Shown: positions 30,806-40,766 of the stretch, piece by piece
Position numbering within the stretch: position 1 is the first letter of the stretch
How the letters are laid out: each line of letters begins with the position of its first letter
NCBI GenBank assembly: GCA_030220185.1
Contig: JASPKZ010004955.1
Span: 1,364,001 to 1,428,000 of the forward strand
Direction: 5' to 3'
DNA: 64,000 nucleotides
Source: Diploptera punctata
Taxonomy: Eukaryota; Arthropoda; Insecta; Blattodea; Blaberidae
Notes under the pieces: model-generated
Seen by the model: only the letters and a program-made list of their open reading frames with translations
The model's database searches: none
What the model was told of the DNA's origin: nothing
Translations under genes and position numbers: made by a program

Positions 30806-32618
30806 TCACATGTCCATTCTAGGTTCTATCAGTATCTCTAGAGGAAGGCTTTCCGCGTCGGGGTTCTTGATTCGACCTAATATGCACCGGATGGTCTTAG
30901 GGGCAATTTCTACTTTCCCTTGGGTTACAATTTCCCATCCATGGTCACTATTCTCAGGGGAATGATCTGAGGGAAGGTGAGGCGAGATGTCCAAATGACG
31001 GTGATCAGTCGTCCTCGTTTCTCTCTGCTCATCCTCCATCATACAGTCCTCCCGAGGATTGCGATCTTGTAGGGGATAAATTTTGTCTCCTAATTTTACA
31101 AAGTTATTCTCAATGTTAATGTCCGCTTTTAGGTTATGTAGCATATCTAAACCAAATAATCCATCAAATTCCCAGGATAAATGTGCTACCATAAATTTCT
31201 CCTTACATTTAATGTCTTCTAATTCAAAGGTTATTAGCTGGGAACCTAATATTTCTAATTTTCTACCAGATACATCGTGTACTGTCGACACTGTAAAATC
31301 TCGGAATTACTAACACCAGGTTTTATAATCGAGACACTTGCTCCAGAATCTATAAGGAAGGTCCGATCCCTTCTGCCGATCCTGACGGTGACTACTAGTA
31401 ACTCGCGAGTAGTGTCATAGACTCTGAATATCCTTAATTTCTCCGGGGTGCTGGGTTCGATGGTTGGGTCTGCGGCATCGAAATGTTGGAGTTTGGGGCT
31501 TCCTGTCGCCGGGGGCATTCCCGCGAAAAGTGTCCGGTTTGATTGCATTTAAAACAGGCTCGGTTGTCCCGAGCGGGAGAGGAATTCCTATTTCTGAAGT
31601 TGTTACCTGTGTTGGGGCCTGGATTTCTAGGGGGAACGTGGTTCCGGAACGGTGCTCTATCGTATTGAAAGGTTCTGTTCCGCGAAAAATTTTGATCAGA
31701 ACTATTTCGTTGTGGTGCATATGTCCTACATTCAAACAGTGTGTCCTGGTTTATTGCAGTAATTGCATCTAACCATCTCTCTTTGAGGGGAGTAATTCCT
31801 AGCTTGTGCATTTCTTTGGGCCGGACCATCCCGTGATGGTGTACTGGCCGCACATCCTACTGTCTTGTGACCAGACTTTTCGCAACAAACGAAGGTGCCG
31901 GCTCCTGTGTTGTTGATATTTGCCTCCTCTAGATCGATATCTTCTAATTTAAGGGCTACTTGGATAGCCGTTTCTACGGTAGGCGGGGATGCGATTTTCA
32001 CCTATCTCCTCATTCTTTCATTTAATCCGCGGAGGAAAGATTATCTGCTTCCTCTTTTACGATCGACTGAGCCGCTAGGTCCGCTTTGTGAGGGGTGGAC
32101 ATTCTCCCTAATTCAAGACACCTGTCAGCATACTCATGCACTGATTCGTTCTGTCCTTGTCTAACCTCCGCTAATTTTGCAGCATACCTCGCAGGGTTGC
32201 TTGTTGAAAATAGCTCCTTGAGTCTCCTAGCCAACGTGTCATAATTTGCCTCTTGTAATCTAGCATCTCCAGCTATAAATATTTTCGCAGCCCCTGCTAG
32301 TTTTGCTTTCAATGTCATAGTTCGCTCTGCATCATCCAACTTATTAAAGGTGGCCCACGTATGAATAATCTCTAAAAATGACTCTATATACATGCTCAAT
32401 GAAGATGCATCCCACATGGGTATTTGTTCCACCATTGTGGCCCCCCGAGCCGAACCTTCGTTCGTCGGAGGCGGCGGTGTAGGTGCGGGTATGGACGCCG
32501 CCACCGCAACTAATTGATTCTGGACCTGACTCTGCATTGCTTCTTGAGCAATTATCCTAACTGATAATTCCTGCATAGCCTTGGCTAAATCGTCCATTTG
32601 CTGGTTCGACCTAGTCAT
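30806..32618 (-). pseudogene. Gypsy 2 gag and protease
   Basis: Gag starts MTRSNQQMDDLAKAMQEL (32618); coiled N terminus, Pro-rich linker, then capsid residues SLSMYIESFLEIIHTWATFN and SVHEYADRCLELGRMS. Three CCHC-type knuckles follow: CCEKSGHKTVGC (first Cys pair altered), CNYCNKPGHTV..C, and CFKCNQTGHFSREC (near 31570). Protease: FLIDSGASVSIIKPG (about 31360-31320) with the DSG catalytic site, then a downstream GLFGLDMLHNLKADINI flap/C-terminal segment. Frame breaks near 32010, 31850, 31550 and 31290. The copy is coding-like in base use but dead. Confidence 0.85.
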
Positions 32619-32979
32619 TGTTTAATTTTTAGCTACTAACAAATAAACGCAAAGATATTTCCTTATTATTAAAGAATACGCGCACAAAGACAACTTATGT
32701 GAGGTATACCTGGCACAATAATTTAATTTATAATGGTGTTTCCTTCCAAAATCAATAGCACTATCCAGCTATTAAGATATCCTAAAGTTCACGATAAAAA
32801 AAATGTATATGTATATATAATATTACTATTAACCTGTAAACATTTTAATTAAATGAGTACATATATTTAACAACTACCCTGGAAACCAATAAAACACTTA
32901 AAGTAAATTATAATTCTGAAAATAAAATTAATTAAGCAAAAAAAATTCCACTGAAAGAAAAAAATATACTTAATGTTTG

Positions 32980-33128
32980 ACTTAGGATTTCACGGCCGGA
33001 GTTACTATGATGATCTTGCAGAAGATTTCCGGGCTGTTGGCCGTGGTCTTGACGCTTGTAGTTCCCCAACGTTTCGCCAGAGACTGCGTCCGGCATCCTC
33101 AAGGGTTGTCTTGAGTCTCAAGATCATC
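32980..33128 (-). mobile_element. 149-bp insertion with hammerhead-like motif and 14-bp target duplication
   Basis: The 14-mer atacttaatgtttg occurs at 32966-32979 and again at 33129-33142, flanking 149 bp unlike the AT-rich surroundings. On the minus strand the insert contains TTGAGGATGCCGGACG, then TCTCTGGCGAAACGTTGGGG: a (C/T)TGANGA box, a stem and GAAAC, as in hammerhead ribozymes, and longer-range complementarity (tttcacggccgg with ccgtggtc nearby). C3 of the core appears to be T here. PLE ends and retrozymes carry such motifs. Too short to encode protein. Confidence 0.7.
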
Positions 33129-33516
33129 ATACTTAATGTTTGTTGCAATTAAATTGATCTCTCTTGTTATTTAAAGTCGATTAAACATTTAAATTTCCCG
33201 CCGTATGTGGTGAAGTTTCAAATCTTTCTATACAAACGGGATTAACTTGGGGTTCGTTTCTTTCCGAAAAAAAATAAATAATTTTTTTTTTTCGATATTC
33301 CAACGCTCTGCCACCAGTGTAATAAACCCAGATGTTTTAATATTAGGTATTAGCTTAATCTATAGGTTTGTAATAACTGCATATACAGTTTGTCAATTTG
33401 TTATTCATACACTTAGATCTTATAATTGAAATAGCACAATTTTAATTCTCAGAATATTGCAATTGTATTTTGCCATTAACTAAACATTTTCAGGTACACT
33501 TCTTTACATAACCCCT

Positions 33517-34705
33517 CTTACTAATAATCCATATATAACTTTTATACAAGGTTTATACACATCTCAGTTGAAAATTCTTACTAATATACACTGTATTAGC
33601 TGTTCAGTGTAGAAGAGGTGTACAACTTTACGTGGGAATCGTTATACATGCATCCAGCCTTGTTTAAGGATTGTATAACTAGACAAAATGTCGGATATCA
33701 AGATCAACTGCTTGTTTTCTTATGATATTGATGAAAGTTTCCTTAAATTTAACCCAAAATGCAACACTTTAACGACTGTTTGATGGATGCACAGGGCATA
33801 CATAATATTAATAAAGCTCTGGGTAGGAAAATAAAGGCATCATAAAATGCCTTTCGTTACACTCATTCTCGATTAGGCCTAATAATATATTTTTTTAATT
33901 GAACATTGATTCACTAAAGAATATGTTCTACAATAATTGCTGTAGACAAGATTTAACCTGAATGTAGTTTAAATGCTTCATAATACTCGTATTATTTTAA
34001 GAAAACTTTCTTGCATATTTAATACATAACACACACACCGATATAAAAATGTATTTAAGTATAGAGCTACTATTATTGCAAAAATCTACATGTTAACTTG
34101 GTAGTCTTGTGGTTAGAGCTTCTGACTATGATGCGTGAGATCGTAGGTTCGATTCCCGGTCTAACTGTAGTGATTTTTTTCTTTCGCTTAAAATGTTATT
34201 TTGTTGTCGCTAACATTTCCTACTATTTTGAACGTTTTCTAACGCATCTTAAAACACTGCATATAATTCATAAGTAATGGGAAAAGCTTTTATTAGTTTC
34301 CAAGAATTGGTCGAAAATCTTGACGTTAGATGGCAGCACATTATCTGTGAAACCAATTCTACGATATATTTGACATAGCGTAAAGGGAAATGTATATAAA
34401 TTAAAACACACTTATTTTTTCCGTACCTCCTCAATTAGGGAATCTCTATTCATTCTTATCCATATTCATTTCTTACAAAATTAATCACTAGTTGATGTTG
34501 TTTTATTTCTCTTACAAACTGCGCGTAATAATGTTCTGACGTCATTATGATGAATATGTGACGTATTGTGTATAACTGCTGTTTTGTTATATAGCTCCGG
34601 CACAACGTTTATTAGTAACGAAAATATACGTGATCTACATCTGACTTATATATTCTATAACTAAACAACTGATGAAAGCCTGTATTAGAGATTTTTATTA
34701 GTAAG
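33517..34705. mobile_element. MITE family T, copy 3
   Basis: Starts cttactaataatccat, ends ttattagtaag at 34705; tRNA-like block at 34092-34166 with the best-preserved boxes (GTAGTCTTGTGGTTAGAGC and GGTTCGATTCCCGG). Inserted in the 3' untranslated part of the Tc1-like transposon. Confidence 0.8.
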
Positions 34706-35740
34706 ACCGTTAACGTATAATATATTAAAAAAACTTTAAAAGTTGTAAATTTTATAGTCACTTTTCTATTCATACAGTCAGAATGGGGGGAAAAAAATAA
34801 AAAAAAATGAAGGAAAAAAAATTAACTGTCCTTAATACTTTGTAGGGTAACCTTTAGCTTTAATAACAGCTTGACATCTACGCTGCATGTATCTAACAAG
34901 CCTATCTCATATCTGAGGACTGAATTTTGCACCATTCTTCAGTAACCACCTTCTTCAATTCTTCTTTGGAAGAAGGTTTTCTGCTGTGGACCCTAGGTTT
35001 CAAAAACGCCCATAAATGTTCTATATGATTTAAGTCAGCAGATTGAGGAGGGGGTTTCAATTGCTTTGGCACGTTCCATATCAACCAAGTCTTATTTAAG
35101 TCCGCCGTATGTTTGGGGTCGTTATCTTGTTGGAACATGTACGTAGGGAGCATATCCAATTTTGCTGCACTTTGTTTAACATTCTTACGTAGAATGTCGT
35201 TATACACAAATTTGTCGATAACATTGTCAATGAACTGTATATTGCCAACACCTTTTGCCGACATACATCCCACAACATTGTAGACCCACCCTCAAGTTTT
35301 ACTGTAGGTGTTGTATTGGTCACATCATTATCCGCATTGGCTTTTCTCCAGACTCTATGAACGCCATCTGTACCGAACAGGTTGATTTTAGTCTCATCAG
35401 ACCAGAGAACATTATTCCAAAATGCCTGCCCCTTATTTACATGTTCTTTTGAAAACTGTAGTCTTACAACACGGTTCTTCTTACTTACATACGGCCTTTT
35501 TCTAGTCATTCTTCCATGATAGCAATTTCTGCTTAACACCTTCCGAACTGTCTCAGTACATACCTTTTTACCAGTAGAAACATCTAAGGTAGACCGCAAT
35601 TTTGGAGCACTAATCCTGGGGTTGAATTTCACTTGTCTCACAATGGTTCTCTCCTCCTTTTCACTTAACTTCTTTTGTGTAGGTTTAGTCGGAGTACATT
35701 GTCGCCATAGAGAAACTTCGAATAGAGGGGAAACTGAGTA

Positions 35741-36575
35741 CAGTGACATCTAAAAAATTTCGGTCGTTTACGATGAACTACAATGAGCAAACTACAATGG
35801 TAGCGCTGTTTCGTAGTAACAGAATATGTAACTAAATAAAACAAATGCAAGGCACACGGCGTCGTTCACGGCGTGTTTAACGGTGTTCACTCGGGATTAT
35901 GGGAAGTTAGCCATTTTGTAAATTTTAATTTTTAACTGCTATCCTTTCGTTCTATGTAGACGGTACTGTAAATTATCGAAAGTTAAAATCATTACTTAGA
36001 TTTTATTTTACTCTAATTTGTAAGTAAATTCAAGCTTGTTTACATTTTCAATGTGAATCTATTTTCAAAGATAAACCTACTAGAAGTGATAAAATTCTAA
36101 GATTTGTTAGGTTAGGAAGAGTGATGTTAGTGTACAGCCATTTCTAATAAACATTTTAAAAATGTGACTTTATAATGGACAGATGTACGACATGGCTAAG
36201 GTTATTTAATAAATATTGTATAAGATATGTATGTGAGAATAAGGGGGTAGGTCAATTGTACATGTTTATTAAAAGAGCTCATAATGCACGTTTTAAAATT
36301 TTAATAAACGAAAATAAATTAACATGTTTTATTTATTTCCATTCTTCCTTTCTGTTAAAATTAAAGAAAATCTGTAGGTCTGAGAGACTGGGTATATACA
36401 TAATTCCACAATTTAAGATTAATTAATACGTTATTTATTCCTATAAAAGTTAAATTCCATAATTATACACCAGATGGCGTTATATAATTATAATTCATAA
36501 TTTTACCACCAGGCGGTGCTGAATTTCATATTAGTACCAAAAAAAGAACCGAAAAAATTTAGGTGTCGTTAGTTG
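35741..36575. mobile_element. TA-flanked MITE inside the Tc1-like transposon
   Basis: Left end cagtgacatctaaaaaattt then cggtcg; right end, complemented, gacacctaaattttttcggt. TA occurs at 35739-35740 and 36576-36577. About 835 bp, AT-rich, no transposase. Ends resemble each other over about 22 bp with mismatches. Confidence 0.55.
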
Positions 36576-36577
36576 TA

Positions 36578-36870
36578 TTACACTAGCGCCGCCTGTGGCA
36601 TGTACGCGCAACTAGTCCACTTTCTTCTCTGGTACTCTGTGCATTGTCGCTACCATGCAGGTTAGAATGCTGGTTATTCGTTATTATTTATTATTATACC
36701 GGTATCTAATCATCTCTAAATCACACCGGGGTTAATGCTTAAGCAGGAACCCGGGGTTCTCCTTTCTTGGACATCCTGGAGAACCAAAAGGAATCGCTCA
36801 CCGCTTGTCATTAACTTGGCTAGCCGCAGGGCCTTTCCACCAAGACTACTTTAGGTTTTCTCGGAACATT
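36578..36870 (-). mobile_element. Short unclassified insertion, possibly SINE
   Basis: A GC-richer segment lies between the MITE and the resumed transposase N terminus. On the minus strand it reads ggccctgcggctagccaag and ggttctccaggatgtccaag and ends near 36690 in a TAATAATAAATAATAA tail. Tail and size suit a SINE; no clear A or B box. Confidence 0.35.
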
Positions 36871-37299
36871 CTCTGCTGAACCTTTATACTTTAATTTATT
36901 TAGTATATACTGTACTATTGCATGACATTTGCCTATCAGTCACCCTATTTTTCTCACAGAATATCCCTTAAGTGCAAGATTTACAATTGTATCCTTGAGA
37001 TCAGAACTGAGTTCTTTACATTTACCCATTTTGGAGGCGACAGACTGCCAGTGTACACAACTAGCACAGTAGGCAGATGTAAACAAATGCACAACTAAGA
37101 GTATTCATGTTGCATTAATGTTTAAGCAAGTTAGACAAGCAAATACACTGCAGTGTTTTCTTTAGTGTATGAATAACAAATTGGCTTGTATTTGGGTGTA
37201 ATAAAGATTATTTATTTTATAAATTATGTTTATTTTATAATTACGTTTTGAACTACATATTTAGATATAACTTTGTGTTTCCTTCAAACCACATTAATC

Positions 37300-37565
37300 A
37301 TCATCATCATCATCACTCCAGGGATTAGGCAATTGCCCGTTCCGACTTCATATTGCATCAGCCCAACGTCTTCTAGGTCTTCCAACATCACGCCTTCCTC
37401 TTGCTTGATAATTTCTTGCTAACAATGGATATCTCTCCTTACTCATTCCATCCATGTGATCAATCCATTTCTGTCTGTAATTCGTGACTTTCTCCAATAA
37501 AGGCTGTACTTTCAATTCTTCTCTTATATCCTCATTTCTTATTCTATCAAGTCTTGTACATCCTT
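37300..37565 (-). pseudogene. LINE 3'-end remnant with GAT-repeat tail
   Basis: Minus-strand residues RTRLDRIRNEDIREELKVQP-like (in shifting frames), YRQKWIDHMDGMSKERYPLL and GRRDVGRPRRRWADAI, then NGQLPNPW and a GATGATGATGATGATG tail at 37300-37318. This is the characteristic C-terminal end of insect LINEs. 5'-truncated. Confidence 0.7.
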
Positions 37566-38000
37566 TTACTTGTCTTTTTTGTCAGTATATATACTATTTT
37601 TTTTGGACTTTCAAAATGGAAGCCATGACAGCGTTTGAGTACTCTGAGGGCATGTTTCAAAGGTTCTTACATAATTCTTTATACAATTCATTTACACACT
37701 CAAATATGTTTACTATTTACACAACTCCTGCAATCAATATGTTTACTGGTAGTTGAATAGTATTAAGATTTGAATCAGGGTCTAACAACCTGGTTCTTTT
37801 CCATAATCATGTGAATACAATAATTAAAATTATTTTTCATTTTTTAGTTCGGTTTTCTAATAAAGCGTGTTGTTTTAGTTTTTTTAAAACTATTATTTAT
37901 TTTTTAGTTTTAATATTTTACAGAATAAGATAAAAATGTAAATATCTTTAAATTCGATACTATTGTAGTATGAGCTAAAAGTAATACTCTTCTAAAAAAA
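37566..38000. other. No feature recognised
   Basis: AT-rich unique-looking sequence; nothing supported. Confidence 0.4.
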
Positions 38001-38095
38001 TCCTCCCGGCCGGATTTGAACCAGCGACCTATGGATTACTGAAATTATATACCACCAGAGTTCACCGCTCTACCAACTGAGCTCTTACGACGATT
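38001..38095 (-). tRNA. tRNA-Tyr-like sequence with intron-like insertion (pseudogene or SINE head)
   Basis: Minus strand: GAGCTCAGTTGGTAGAGCGG (A box), a 3' half ATCCATAGGTCGCTGGTTCA then AATCCGGCC (B box). The 3' half matches tRNA-Tyr, and about 18-20 extra nt sit between the anticodon loop and 3' stem where tRNA-Tyr genes have an intron. The anticodon position reads CTG, not GTA, and the acceptor arms do not pair, so it is not functional. Confidence 0.6.
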
Positions 38096-38143
38096 GACTA
38101 AAAAGTCGACAAGTCCGCAACTATTATACCAGTTTTCATTTTT

Positions 38144-38625
38144 TTTATTTTCTGATGATTCTGCCCAGAATTTTAGAAACAAAATATGAAATTATTGTAT
38201 TGTCACGGGTCCTTTACAAGTATACAAAGTTTCAAGTCGATCCGATGTTTCTAAGTGGGTGAAAATCGTGTTCAAAGATTCCGTTACATAGATACAAAGA
38301 CGCTTTTTTTATTTTCTGACGATTCTGGCCAGGATTTTAGAAACAAATATGAAAATATTGTATTGTCACGGGTTCTTTACAAGTATACAAAGTTTCAAGT
38401 CGATCCAATGTTTCCAAGTGGGTGAAAATCGTGTTCAAAGATTCCGTTACAAAGACACTTTTTTTTGTTATTTTCTGATGATTCTGGCCAGGATTTTAGA
38501 AAAAAATGAAATTATTGTATTGTCTCGGGTCCTTTACAAGTATACAAAGTTTCAAGTCGATCCAATGATTTTAAGTGGGTGAAAATCGCGTCGAAAGATT
38601 CCGTTACATAAATAGATAGATACAA
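38144..38625 (+). repeat. Three tandem copies of a 160-bp repeat
   Basis: Units begin at ttctgatgattctg (38150), ttctgacgattctgg (38314) and ttctgatgattctgg (38473), period 164 then 159. Shared blocks: cctttacaagtatacaaagt, ttcaagtcgatcc, agtgggtgaaaatcg, gattccgttacata. The array abuts the tRNA-Tyr-like sequence and may be its SINE body, amplified. Confidence 0.85.
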
Positions 38626-38969
38626 GTCACAAGCTAATATAAAGCGTGTAAAAAATAGTTTTCACTCAAATAAAAAGCACTGAGTAAATTTAATAATGCA
38701 GCTTCCGCATTTATTCTCACATTTAGTTATTTTAACTATAATAAAACTTGTATTTGCCCACTTTACTGCCGGTTATATTTTGACCATTATTAATGGCGGT
38801 GCTACTTACGATTAGTGGCTCAATTGTCACAAATTATGTTATTAAAAATGTTGACTTTAAATTAACTGCACATATGTTTTAACTTATATGTAGTAATATG
38901 GTGCACTATTATTTCATTTATTAATACATTTGTGCTCAATATTATAAAAAAAATTATATGCGACCTTAC

Positions 38970-39350
38970 TGTGTAGGACTTGTTGCCATGGCATCTTCCA
39001 GTTCAGTGATTAGATTAAGAAGGATCTCCTTCCCACTATCCACTATTCCAATTAAGCCATTCAAATCTGATTGGTTAAGCAACCTGGCCTATGAGTGCTT
39101 TTGGTTGACTCACATCCAAGTTATCCAATCACTTCAAAGTAATGTGGCAGTTGCTATTTTAAACTCATTTAAACTTATTAACTGATTTAAAACTTTTCCA
39201 TAACAACAATAACTTGTGAATTTCTCCTTATTCATTACTTATTACGTTTTAACTGATTTTCCTTGAATATAATACATTAAAAAAAAAATATATATATAAA
39301 TTAAAATAACCCCTATTATTATTAAATACGGGTAAATATCCGGCTTTAAG
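38970..39350 (-). repeat. LTR-like repeat, copy C (partial, diverged)
   Basis: Minus strand begins cttaaagccggatatttacc (39350) and follows copies A and B through agtcaaccaaaagcactcat and aaccaatcagatttgaatgg, about 75-80% identical by eye, ending near 38970. It lacks the last third. It could be a solo LTR fragment of the same family. Confidence 0.55.
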
Positions 39351-39409
39351 ATAGAAAATGTTACTTGCTTCACTGGGGCAAAGTTGATAGGCTACTTGTT
39401 TTATCGGTA

Positions 39410-40674
39410 CAGTAAAAGCTCCTTATTCGCGGGGGATATGTTCCGCAAATATGCCGCGAATACAGAAATCGCGAATATGGAATGGTAATTTGTATAGGTA
39501 TATAGGGGATACGTTCCAATGTTCCGAAATAAAATAAAAATTATCAAAATAAAATCAATTAATGAGAGTTTTTGAATAATTTCTATTAATTATTATTGTC
39601 TGGCTTAGGCAAGGGCTTAATGAACTTAGTAATGTTTTTCCTATTTTGCCGCTTTTATAAGGTATTTCAATTCAGATAGATATTTAGCTGTGAATTCAGT
39701 GGTATAATATTCCTTTTTTTTTTTCGGATATTTTGATGAATCGTACAGTTGATTCATTAGCATTGAAACAGCGTGATATAGATGCAAACGACTTGCCAGC
39801 ACGTAAACGGTCAAACATTTATATTTTTACTTGAAGTGGCAACACTATATTTCCGTTACGAAACTAATTTTCTTTACTTTTACTCTACATTATAAATTGG
39901 CAACAAAGCAGAAGGGATACGTGTTATTCAATGAAAATTATTGCAAGGAATGACAAGTTGAAACAATAAAACACCGATTGTAACGAGGGGGCATTTATCA
40001 ACGGACATAGCTGTACGTGAATTACGGCGACGGCGGCTTTTAACAACGAACTTTAGGTTTAGTGACAATAAGGTTTGTTTTACTTTGATATTAATTTGTC
40101 CATTTGGTTTGAATCCGATTCCGATTGAGGGTCTTTCCACTTTTCAGCGGTTGCCCTTTTACCTGCCGGCTGCTGGCCCTTCACATCCACATGTGTCAAT
40201 CACAGAGGTAGATGATCAACAGCCAGTGTAGGGGTGACATGTGGTTAGCATGTCGAGTCCCCCAGCCGTTATAGCTGGTTCCTCAACCTGGAGCCGCTAC
40301 TTATTGTAGCTACCCAATTGCCTCACGATGCTGGGTGGGCACCGGTCCCATACTGGCCGAAATACCATGAGAAAATTTCTTTCCCCATGGAGACTCGAAC
40401 CAGCGCAAGTCCCGTAGCTCTGCGCCAAGGCTCCCTACCTTAACCGCTCGGCTACGGCGCGGGACTGGTTTGAATCGCTCCTTGTAAAAGCTGCCTTGGC
40501 ACGTACCTGCAGTAAAAAAAAAAAAAAAAGTTGCCGATGTTAATAAAGGATACAAATCCTTCTAATATACCTACTGGATCCGCGAATAAAGATTTTTTTA
40601 GCCGCGAATACAGGAACTGTGCTGCGATTTTTTAATCCGCGAATAATGAAAACGGGAATAAGGAGCTTTTACTG
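39410..40674 (-). mobile_element. Pogo/Tigger-derived element with SINE nested inside
   Basis: Inverted ends CAGTAAAAGCTCCTTATTC (39410) and complement ending 40674, flanked by TA (39408-39409, 40675-40676). Subterminal gcgaata/tattcgc motifs repeat at both ends. On the minus strand 39830-39725 encode KSFASISRCFNANESTVRFI, matching the CENP-B-type DNA-binding helix region of pogo/Tigger transposases. The rest of the transposase is absent and a 320-bp SINE is inserted at 40150-40470. Confidence 0.75.
40150..40470 (-). mobile_element. tRNA-derived SINE family 2, copy 1
   Basis: Minus strand head GCGCCGTAGCCGAGCGGTTA and GGTTCGAGTCTCCATGG form A and B boxes with the long variable-arm look of a Ser/Leu tRNA. 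The body includes ttctcatggtatttcggcc, gcccacccagcatcg, taacggctggg. Copies: 44085-44396 (minus) and 62650-62970 (plus). This copy is the best preserved. Confidence 0.85.
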
Positions 40675-40704
40675 TACTGTATTCCAGTTGGTATCTTAAA
40701 CTAG

Positions 40705-40705
<1 letters not shown>

Positions 40706-40765
<60 letters not shown>
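40706..40765 (+). repeat. (TTA)n microsatellite
   Basis: About 20 uninterrupted TTA units just after the pogo-derived element. Confidence 0.95.

Positions 40766-40766
<1 letters not shown>

Larger units (their letters stand above)
29841..33318 (-). mobile_element. Second Ty3/Gypsy element (Gypsy 2), gag-protease part only
   Basis: On the minus strand: a primer-site-like CTGGTGGCAGAGCG after an LTR end ...TTATTACA near 33318, a 700-bp leader containing a 149-bp insertion, gag (32618-31434), protease (31548-30806) and a repeat-rich linker (30736-30050), ending near 29841. RT, RNase H and integrase are absent, so the element is truncated. GC content is higher than the surroundings. The Tc1-like transposon starting at 33386 cuts its LTR. 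Confidence 0.8.
34832..37032 (-). pseudogene. Tc1-family DD34E transposase, interrupted
   Basis: N terminus MGKCKELSSDLKDTIVNLAL (37032) is a helix-turn-helix. After the insertions: KKLSEKEERTIVRQVKFNPR, then WSDETKINLFG (Asp codon near 35398), a single frame change near 35268, FQQDNDPKHTA (about 35132-35105) and LNHIEHLWAFLK. Between the second Asp and the Glu there are 34 residues, the DD34E signature of Tc1. It ends near 34832 with IKAKGYPTKY. Apart from the frame changes, a stop near 34902 and the insertions, the catalytic triad is intact. It cuts and pastes Tc1-type elements at TA. Confidence 0.88.
33386..37188 (-). mobile_element. Tc1-like transposon with three nested insertions
   Basis: Inverted ends: caatttgttattcatacact near 33395-33414 and its complement near 37165-37184, with TA at 33384-33385 and 37189-37190. 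The transposase reads on the minus strand in two blocks, 37032-36870 (N terminus) and about 35700-34832. Nested insertions: MITE family T (33517-34705), a TA-flanked MITE (35741-36575) and a further piece (36578-36870). Without them the element is about 1.5 kb, normal for Tc1. It lies in the LTR of Gypsy 2. Confidence 0.8.

Noticed and set aside
22321..34166. Three genuine tRNA genes
   Set aside because: All three sit at the same place inside copies of one MITE and have poor acceptor stems.
38001..38095. Functional tRNA-Tyr gene
   Set aside because: Anticodon position reads CTG, acceptor strands do not pair, and it abuts a repeat array.
38144..38625. CRISPR-like array (regular direct repeats)
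   Set aside because: Three 160-bp homogeneous units with no unique spacers in a eukaryotic context; a minisatellite.
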